Shown piece after piece: positions 10,000-16,404 of a stretch of DNA of 16,404 nucleotides (the stretch's first letter is position 1; every line of letters starts with the position of its first letter). The notes under the pieces are model-generated. The model was not told where the DNA came from, ran no database searches, and saw only the letters and a list, made by a program, of their open reading frames with translations. Source of the DNA: Auxenochlorella pyrenoidosa (Eukaryota > Chlorophyta > Trebouxiophyceae > Chlorellales > Chlorellaceae); contig KQ482062.1 of the NCBI GenBank assembly GCA_001430745.1, positions 142,688-159,091 of the forward strand, in the 5' to 3' direction. The translations under genes and the position numbers were made by a program.

Positions 10000-10258
10000 C
10001 TGACGTTGGATTTTTGTTATCTTTTGGCCTGCACAAGAGAACATTGGAGAGGCCTGAAGGCGCAGAAACAGGGGACAACAGGCCTGCCGCCATAAGCGCC
10101 AGCGCAGCACAGCCACACCCCATGTGAATTTGCTCGCTGAAGTCAGCGCAAGTGCAGGCTGCCTCCGCAACAATATACCTGGCCCCATTCATTACCGCGC
10201 CTCGCCGTGCCCGCAGCCTGCGCAGGTCCCAAGCACGTGCCGGCTTGCAAGGGCTTGA
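10000..10258 (+). other. Short intergenic region between methyltransferase and first GT90 gene
   Basis: Only 259 bases lie between stop and next ATG on the same strand. No UGUAA is present; an AT-rich patch (about 10011-10025) and AATATACC (10172-10179) are the only notable elements. Methyltransferase 3' processing and GT90 initiation must both occur here or overlap neighbouring coding sequence. Confidence 0.45.
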
Positions 10259-10594
10259 ATGGCGCAGGTCAGCAGCCGCAGGGCCCGTGTGGCTCTTCGA
10301 AGCATGGTCTGGATCGCAGCAGTCGCCCTGGTGTTAGCAGCAGGCGGCATGCTGCTCAGTTTTGCCAGTGGCGGTAGCTGGACGGCAGCAGCCGCAGGCG
10401 GCCAGTCCTGTGCCACGCTGGTCTGCCCTCCATGCCCCGGAGACGCTGAGCTGGCCGATGGACACCAGCAGCTGCATATTGCAGGCAGCTCTACGGAGCT
10501 GAAGGAGTGCCCACCACCGCCAGACTGCCCGGTAGCAGAGCCTGCAGAATGCCCTCCCTGCCCTGCCTGCCCGGCAGCGGCCCTCTGCCCCCGC

Positions 10595-10626
<32 letters not shown>

Positions 10627-13600
10627 TGACCCACCGGCAGCAGCAACAGCAGGCCTGCTGTGCGGTGGTCCAGATGCCATCCCCAGTGTGGCAGATGCTC
10701 TGGATGGCAGCACCCAGGCCATCCTGGCGGCAGTCAACGATTCCTTTGCGCAGTGGGCCGAGTCGGGCTTCACCCTGGAGGACCTGCTGGCGTCGGCAGA
10801 TGTTGTGGGGGCAGTGGGCTCCCACGACACATTCGTGTGGATAGAGGTGAGCGTCACAGACGTGGAGGGTGTGGGGCCAAGGAGCGCAGGGGCTCGGCAT
10901 GGCTGCTGTTAGCCCAGTCTGCTCATGTCCCTGCTGCCCCCCGGTCTGTCGCAGGTGTACAACGGCACCGTCACCTTCCCAAGGCGGTACAAGGGCGTCT
11001 GCGAGTGGTTCTGCAACGAATGGGTGGGTGTCAGGCGGCCATTGCCCAATTCGCCCCCGCAGGCCACGCCCGCGCTGCTTGGAGCAGCCTCGGTGCTATG
11101 CGGCACAGACATGCCCGGCCGCCGCTGCGTCCTGCCTGTCGAGCAGGTGCCCGTGCTGAAGGCTGCCTGGGAGCGCGGCATCCAGGAGGGGCGGCTGCGT
11201 GTGCCCGAGGGTATGGTGAGCTCCTGCTCTGCTGCCTACCCGGCCCCTCCCCCTCGATCGCTCAGCCAGGCTTCGTAGCCCTTGCATGGTACATGAACGA
11301 CTGCTGGCAGCCCGGCCCCGTGCTGCTGCTCCTGGCTGTACCTGCCCCGCTGAGAGCCGACCCTCACCGTGCAGCCCTTCATCTGGAATGTGAACGACTT
11401 CTCCGGCTGCTACAGCAATGGCGAGGATGTGAGTGCATTGCTAGGTGCCACGCTTCCCAGCGGGGAGGCACGGGTCCGCGTGGCCAGGCCGGCAAGCCTG
11501 CGCGTTGGCTCACAGCCCTGCGGCATGGGACCCCACAGACCATGCGTGGCTGCACGTGGTGCCCTGCAAGCCGCCGGTGCTGGCTTTGCTAGCTGTGGGC
11601 CAGCTGCTCATGCGCCCCGCCTCGGCCCCCCCGCCCGCCCCCCGGGGGGACCCTCTGCAGCCCCCGGGCAGCCTGTGCCCGGGCCCGGTGCTGTCTGTCA
11701 TCCGGCACAGAGACCAGCACGACGTCAGGGTGCCCCTCTTTGCCCCGCTGTGGGAGCCCCACTTTGAGCCGTGGCGCAGCAAGAGCGACCTGGCCTTTTT
11801 CAGGCAAGGGCTGGGGCAGCAGCGCCTGGCTGCCTGCGCTGCCAAGCCGGAGGGCTGGCGGGCGGCTGCGCCAGGGGGCCTGCTGCTGGTGCTTGCTCGT
11901 CGGCGCCGCCCGCCCTGCCCACTCCATGCGCGCCTGCCTGCCCCCTGCTCCCTGGGCTGCGCGCAGGGGCAGCCCCTGGTGCAGCAACCACCCCCTGAAC
12001 GGCACCGTCCTGCTGGACAACTCCAACTGCTCGCGCGAGAGCCTGACCCTGCTGTCCGACGCGCACCCGGGCCTGCTCAACGTGTCGCTCATCCGGCCGT
12101 TTGGGCGGGTGACCACGCCCGAGGGCGACCCCGCATCGCACCACGAGCACGCCTCTTTCAAGTGAGGGTGCCGCCCCGCACGTGGCTGCCTTTGTGTGAG
12201 CTGGGCAGGTGGAGCCCCTCATGCTTGCTCCACCATTTCTTGCCCCGCCATCTCTTGATGCCGGCTCCACCTGTTTGAGGCCGGCAGCTGAGCTCCAGCT
12301 GTCCCAGTATTGGGGTAACCCCCCGCCCGCCCCCCGCAGGTACCTGCTGCAGCTGGACGGCATCACCGCCTCCCGCCGCTTTGGCACCCTGCTGTCCATG
12401 AACAGCCTGGTGCTGAAGCAGGAATCGCCCTGGTCAGAGTGGTGAGGCCTGCAGCCTTAGGGAGCCACGGCTGTGCGCACAACGCACAACGCCAGCGCTG
12501 CAAGCTGACAGCATGTGATGGGCGCGCATCTCTTTGTGGTGCTCGCCCTCTGCGGCGTACCTGCAGTGCATGTCCGGGTGCGAGGGATGGAACCCAAGCA
12601 AACATGTGCAAGCTTCCGTCCGTCCCCCGCAGGTACTACCCCGCCCTGCAGCCGTGCGTGCACTACCTGCCCTTCTGGCAGGGCAGCGAGGAGGACGTGC
12701 TCGACCTGCTGCGCACGCTGCGGGGCAGCCCCGCCAACGACCTCGTCGCGCAGCGCATCGCCGCCAACGCCAACGCCTTTGCCGCCGCCTGGCTGGATGA
12801 AGAGGGGCAGTTTCGGTACTGGCAGGTGCGCCGCATGTGCGCGCTGGCACCCTCGCTCTGTGCGCTCCGTACTAGCCGGCGCTCACTTGGGCCAGCGGGC
12901 AGGCAGGCGCGCGATCGTGCCTGCCGGCGATTCTCATATTAGTGTGCCCCCCTCCCCCACCCGCAGCTCCTCATCGACCGCTACTCCCAGCTGTACCGCG
13001 GCCCAGGCAGCCCGCAGGCCCTGGCGGCCAAGCAGCAGGCAGAGGAGCTGGGGCGCAGGGTGTCGGGGGTGGGCACCAGGGCGCAGGAGGAGTGCGACGC
13101 CGAGGGGCGCACCGACTGCTGGGGGTACAGCCTGGACCAAATGGAGGCGGCGCTGGCCAGGGCGCGTGCAGAGGCGCAGGGGGCGGCAGAGGCAGAGGCG
13201 CAGGGGCTGGCAGAGGCAGGGGCAGACGCGCAGGGCGCGGCGCAAGCGGCAGCAGTTGCAGAGGTGGAGGACGCAGAGCTTGGGGCCACCGCGGCGGCGG
13301 GGCCTGATGCAAGCAGCGGCGGGATCGAGCAGCAAGGTGGGCCGACATCTGATGGAGGCAGCAGCGAGGCTGCAGCAGCAGAAGGCAAGCATGCTGACGA
13401 GGCAGGGGCTGCAGCTGGGCAGGGAGGAGACAGCTCGGCTGCTGCAACAGCGAAGCAGGCAGCGACAGCAGCATCAGGAGGCACGGCAAAGGGGGCAGAG
13501 GGAGAGACAGAGGAGCAGGCACCAACAGGAGAGGCGGGGGCAGGCGCAGCAGACAAGAAGGGCCGGGCAGCAGCGGCGGCGGCAGCAGGAGGCAAGGGCG

Positions 13601-13629
13601 CTAATGCTGCCCCCCAAGAGGCTTCCTGA
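10259..13629 (+). CDS. GT90 / CAP10-domain glycosyltransferase (first tandem copy), type II membrane protein
   Basis: Proposed exons: 10259-10846, 10955-11023, 11147-11215, 11375-11420, 11539-11576, 11661-11803, 11967-12161, 12340-12441, 12633-12825, 12967-13629; 701 residues, all phases consistent. A short basic N-terminus precedes a membrane segment (about 16-36), then a Cys/Pro-rich stem (CPPCP, ECPPPPDCP) and a poly-Ala run. The catalytic domain shows VYNGTV, PFIWNVND, FEPWRSKSDLAFFRGS, FKYLLQLDGITASRRFG, VLKQESPWSEWYYPAL and HYLPFW, the signature order of CAP10/GT90 enzymes such as POGLUT/Rumi, which transfer glucose or xylose from UDP-sugar to proteins or glycans in the ER/Golgi. The tail (about 513-701) is Ala/Glu/Gln-rich low complexity, unusual for the family. 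The intron after FFR starts with GC. The junctions at 11421-11538 and 11577-11660 are least certain; retaining the latter adds 28 residues. A paralogue follows 0.9 kb downstream. Confidence 0.85.
10596..10626 (+). repeat. (CAG)n microsatellite coding poly-Ala
   Basis: About ten uninterrupted CAG units, read in the GCA frame, encode a run of about 11 alanines in the stem between membrane anchor and catalytic domain of the first GT90 protein. The second copy lacks this run. Confidence 0.9.
11421..11538 (+). other. Tentative GC-AG intron in first GT90 gene
   Basis: The obvious donor GAT|GTGAGT at 11429 is phase 0, but the acceptor ACAG|AC at 11538 needs phase 1 to read HAWLHVVPC. A GC donor at AATG|GCGAGG (exon end 11420) restores frame. 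The second GT90 copy also has a GC donor within a few bases of the equivalent place. Confidence 0.45.
11577..11660 (+). other. Short 84-base intron without stop codon, first GT90 gene
   Basis: CCG|GTGCTG to CTGCAG|CCC. It is a multiple of three in phase 0 and has no stop, so it could be retained and add 28 residues rich in Leu, Ala and Pro. The downstream exon then matches the paralogue's exon exactly in length (143 bases), which argues it is spliced at least sometimes. An alternative donor at 11559 gives 102 bases. Confidence 0.5.
11804..11966 (+). other. GC-AG intron in first GT90 gene
   Basis: Exon end TTC AG|GCAAGG, acceptor GCGCAG|G. Splicing here creates FFRGS, the GT90 hallmark, and continues into WCSNHPLNGT in frame. 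No GT donor nearby gives this. The second GT90 copy has AG|GCAAGC at the identical position. Confidence 0.8.
13168..13248 (+). repeat. Degenerate coding repeats in GT90 tail
   Basis: Imperfect repeats of roughly 24-30 bases built on GCAGAGGCGCAGGGG encode AEAQG-type units (AEAQGAA, EAEAQGLA, EAGADAQGAA). They begin the low-complexity tail of the first GT90 protein. Confidence 0.65.
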
Positions 13630-14012
13630 GGCGCCCTCCCGCCTTCACGTCACCACCCACCCATGTTACTGTCATGAACCATCACGGTGCGCTGTGTTGC
13701 CTGTGTTTCCATGCCTTGTGGGCCACGCCAGGCAGGGGTGTGCCTCTAAAGTGAACTCAGCCCTGTCGCTGCTGGCGACTCCATGCCAGGCAAGTATGAC
13801 TTGTGCGCCGAGCTGAATCCTGCCCACCTAACGCTGTGCAGGTCTGTTTGGTCCTGGCATGCTGACCCTGTGGCACGGCGAGGCCTTCTGCGCAGGCGAG
13901 CTGACAAGTTGCTCTTCTCAGCTGACAAGCCAGGCTGGGAGTTCGCTCCCACTGCGCACCAATGCGGCGTTTTGCATACGACAGGCAATGAATGCTTCAA
14001 GCCAGCCCTGCA

Positions 14013-14017
14013 TGTAA
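14013..14017 (+). terminator. Putative polyadenylation signal (UGUAA) of the first GT90 gene
   Basis: TGTAA on the plus strand about 385 bases after the stop codon and the first copy in that orientation downstream. It fits the green-algal consensus; cleavage would fall shortly after. Confidence 0.5.
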
Positions 14018-14508
14018 TGAAGGCCTCTCATTCGTTGTGTGCATTTGCGCCGACCACAAGCAAGGATATCCTCAAGTGATGCACACTGCTGCAACCAGAG
14101 CAAGGAAGCACGGAAGCAAGCGGCGCAACTTCCATGGACAGCTTGCACCCACTGCCATATCCCCTGCATTCTGCGGCTAGTGTTGCTTGGATGTCCAGCT
14201 TGCACAGACTTCTTTATACAGCCAATATGCAGTAGATGCAACCAGGCACAAGCTCATGGCAACCCTGCTCCTGCAGGCGCAAGGCCCGTAGCGCCAGCGC
14301 TGGCTCCCTCAGCGGGTGGTCCCGCTGTGCCCCTCTTCAGGGTGAGACAGGTGCATTGATCGGCCAGCTGAGATCCGCAATTTTGTCCGCTGCGTTGCTC
14401 ATCAGCCAGGCCACAGGCCTCCGGCCCTCTGTCCTGGCCTGTTCATGTGCTGAGCAACTCGTTGCGCGCTCTGCGCCGGCCCGCAGTCATCAATCGGCTG
14501 CCGACCAT

Positions 14509-14514
14509 TATAAG
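14509..14514 (+). promoter_or_regulatory. TATA-like element before the second GT90 gene
   Basis: TATAAG lies about 47 bases upstream of the ATG at 14561, and a CAAT-like motif is about 20 bases further upstream. If used, the 5' UTR would be very short (about 20 bases). Confidence 0.4.
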
Positions 14515-14560
14515 GAAGGAAAGAGACGGTTCCCACTGAGCAGGGTGGCCGCTCCTGGAA

Positions 14561-16404
14561 ATGGTGGCCGCCCAGCCTCTAAGAAGGCTTGCGGGGCAGC
14601 CTAGCGGCCGGTGGCCAGCAGTGGCAGCCCTGGCGGTGGGCGTGCTGCTGCTGGGAGCGTGCGCCGCACTGCTGGGCACTGGCGCTGGTGGCGGCAGTAG
14701 CCTGTGGCAGACGGCGATCGGCCGCGGCAGTCTGGCCCTGGGCCAAGGATGCCCAGTCCAGATGTGCCCTCCTTGTCCTGAAGCAGCAGAAACAGCAGCC
14801 AGGGAGCAGCAGCAGGTTGCCGCCACAGCAGCAGCAGTGCCGCAGGACTGCCCGCCGCCACCCGATTGCCCGGCAGTTGAGCCACCGCAGCCGTGCCCCG
14901 AGTGCGCAGCCTGCCCTGCAGCAGCCGAGTGCCCGCCACCAACGGCGGGCGCTGCAGACACGCAGCCCGCAGATGTGGTGCTGCTGAAGCGCGAGCAGCA
15001 GCAGCGCAGCGGCGCCGGCGCCTCTGCACCGGCACCCGCAGCAGTGGCGGGCGGCGTTGCCAGCGCGGAGCCGCTGTGTGGCGGGCCCGACGCCATTCCC
15101 TTGGTGATGGACTCTCTGGACGCCGCCAGCGCCGCAATGTACGCGGGCGTGGACGAGGCATTTGCCAACTGGGCCGAGACTGGGTTCACCCTGGAGGACC
15201 TGATGGCCACTGCAGAGGCTCTGGGGGCGTGGGGCACGCACGACTGCGCTGTGTGGATTGAGGCAAGCCTGGAGGGCGGGGGATGAAGCAGGGGGGAGGG
15301 ATGGGGGCCTGGGCGAGGCAAGGCAGGGCAGGGCAAACGTGCCGCGGCATGCCGTGGCAGCCAGCTGCAAGTGGGATGGATGGGCACAAAGCTAGCATGC
15401 TGGTGTGCAGCACTCACGTGGCTGCCCAAGTTGAGTCTCCCTCGGCCATTCAATCAGCCGCACCGTGCCTGCTGCCCTCCTGGGCGCAGGTTTACAACGG
15501 CACCGTCATCTTCCCCAGGCGACACAACAACGAGTGCAACTGGTTCTGCAACGAATGGGTGGGTTGCCCGGCAGGGTGCTGAGTCAGCCCCCACACCTGC
15601 GGCGCGCAGAGCGGCCGTATGCTGGGTCTGTGGGTCCTGCTGGGTGGATGCGTTGCCAACCAGGCATCGGCCCCCCACCCACCCCACCACACCCCGCAGG
15701 TCCGTCCCCTGCGCAACACCTGGGAGCAGGGGATCCGCGAGGGCACGCTGCGGGTGCCCGAGGGCGTGCCCTTCATCTGGAACGTGTTTGACCACCCGCT
15801 GTGCCACGGAACAGAGGCAAGGAGGGCGGCCGGGCTTGCGCAGCATGGGGCGCACGCTGCTCACCCAGTAACGATGTGCTCTCTCCTGTGGGCCGGCAGG
15901 CGCACCTGACCAGCTGCCTACAGGGCAGATCGTTTGCGGGCACTCGGCACAGCCGTAGCAGGAGTGTGCCTTGCGCGCCGCTCCATTAGGCCACCGCTCC
16001 ATGGTTCTATCGCATGCCCACTGCAGCCACCAAGGTGCCTGCCCCTGCCGCGGCCCCCCCTCCCCCCCGCCCCCTGCCTCCCCTGCAGCCCGGCAAGAGC
16101 AACTGCCCCGCCCCGCTGCTGTCCATCATCAAGAACCCCAGCATGTCGGACGTGCTGGTGCCGCCCTTTGGGCGCAAGTTTGAGCCCATCTTCGAGCCCT
16201 GGAGCCTGAAGAGCGACCTGGCCTTCTTCAGGCAAGCCACGCCCGTGCGCAGCCGGGCAAGCAGGGTGGCAGGCGGGCGGGCGGAACAGTTCGCAAGGGC
16301 CAAGTTGCATGGTGGCCTCGGCTGCGGCAGGTGTCGCGCAGGTATGTGGCCAGTGGCCTGGCCCATTAACCACCCCCCCCCCCCCCCCCCCCCTCCCCAC
16401 ACCC
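14561..16404 (+). CDS. GT90 / CAP10-domain glycosyltransferase (second tandem copy), 3' part outside window
   Basis: Exons seen: 14561-15262, 15490-15558, 15700-15816, 15900 to an unresolved donor, 16089-16231; the window ends in the next intron. The N-terminus has basic residues, a membrane segment (about 18-39) and a Cys/Pro-rich stem (CPPCP, DCPPPPDCP, CPECAACP). It then matches the first copy: LCGGPDAIP, WAETGFTLEDL, VYNGTV, WFCNEW, VPFIWNV, FEPWSLKSDLAFFR. Exon 2 (69 bases) and the 143-base exon have exactly the lengths of their counterparts. Compared with copy one, the intron splitting EGM/PFIWN is absent, and introns at 15263, 15817 and 16232 start with GC (all AG|GCAAG). The exon from 15900 reads AHLTSCLQ; its 3' end is unclear: either it joins the acceptor at 16088, or a GC donor after CAGG joins one at 16026 and adds a Pro-rich segment. 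Likely role is ER/Golgi protein or glycan O-glycosylation, substrate unknown. The catalytic C-terminus cannot be judged. Confidence 0.8.
15263..15489 (+). other. GC-AG intron in second GT90 gene, GT-AG in its paralogue
   Basis: TGGATTGAG|GCAAGC to GCGCAG|GTTTAC, phase 0, joining VWIE to VYNGTV. The equivalent intron of the first copy (10847-10954) starts TGGATAGAG|GTGAGC. The next exon is 69 bases in both. Confidence 0.8.
15817..15899 (+). other. GC-AG intron (83 bases) in second GT90 gene
   Basis: ACAGAG|GCAAGG to CGGCAG|GCG, phase 0, giving HGTE then AHLTSC. The only in-frame GT alternative (CCA|GTAACG at 15867) would leave a 33-base intron. Confidence 0.6.
16373..16393 (+). repeat. Poly-C homopolymer in intron at window edge
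   Basis: Twenty-one consecutive C residues within the intron after the FFR exon of the second GT90 gene, probably part of a C-rich tract before the next acceptor. The length of such runs is often misread by sequencers. Confidence 0.85.

Larger units (their letters stand above)
13630..14560 (+). other. Intergenic region between the two GT90 genes
   Basis: About 930 bases hold the 3' UTR of the first copy (UGUAA at 14013-14017) and the promoter of the second (TATA-like element at 14509-14514). A 10-mer AGCTGACAAG is repeated at 13899-13908 and 13920-13929, 21 bases apart. Open frames such as 13783-14079 show no recognisable family. Confidence 0.6.

Noticed and set aside
12515..13816. Long plus-strand open frame of 433 codons
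   Set aside because: It is in a different frame from the GT90 exons 12633-12825 and 12967-13629, which carry the conserved motifs. Its product is Arg/Gln-rich, as expected from shifted GC-rich sequence.
13783..14079. 98-codon open frame between the GT90 genes
   Set aside because: No recognised motif and it overlaps the putative polyadenylation signal of the preceding gene.
1..16404. tRNA, rRNA, CRISPR arrays, transposons, terminal inverted repeats
   Set aside because: No candidate was noticed on either strand by eye. The repeats present are short microsatellites or coding low complexity. A tRNAscan or repeat-library search would be decisive.

Overview
The window reads as nuclear DNA of a green alga, most likely a trebouxiophyte of the Chlorella type. 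It is very GC-rich, its genes are split by many introns of about 80-400 bases with C-rich tracts before the 3' splice site, and UGUAA, the polyadenylation signal typical of chlorophytes, lies downstream of two of the genes. The encoded families (kelch-type acyl-CoA-binding protein, SnRK2-like kinase, GT90/CAP10 glycosyltransferase) fit a plant-lineage eukaryote. No bacterial, viral or organellar features and no RNA genes were recognised. All gene models below were assembled by hand from splice sites, reading phase and family motifs.

Layout. (1) Positions 1-3676, minus strand: an acyl-CoA-binding protein with a C-terminal kelch propeller, 12 exons, running off the left edge. (2) 4436-7781, minus strand: an SnRK2-related protein kinase homologue, 10 exons, whose ATP-binding loop and catalytic loop lack key residues, so it is probably a pseudokinase. 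(3) 8011-9999, plus strand: a Methyltransf_16 (METTL21-type) SAM-dependent methyltransferase, divergent from the kinase across about 230 bases that carry a central palindrome. (4) 10259-13629, plus strand: a type II membrane GT90/CAP10 glycosyltransferase with a Cys/Pro-rich stem and a long Ala/Glu/Gln-rich tail. (5) 14561 to the right edge, plus strand: a second, tandem GT90 paralogue, cut by the window inside an intron.

The two GT90 genes are the clearest functional unit: head-to-tail duplicates of a probable Golgi/ER protein O-glycosyltransferase, useful as internal controls for each other's gene models. Comparing them shows several introns that begin with GC instead of GT, including one position that is GT in one copy and GC in the other. 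The kinase and methyltransferase may share a bidirectional promoter. The kinase 3' UTR runs to within about 100 bases of the acyl-CoA-binding gene's start, so the locus is tightly packed.

Most exon joins are supported by phase and motifs. The least certain points are the start codon of gene 1, the first intron of gene 3, two junctions in the middle of gene 4, and one donor site in gene 5.
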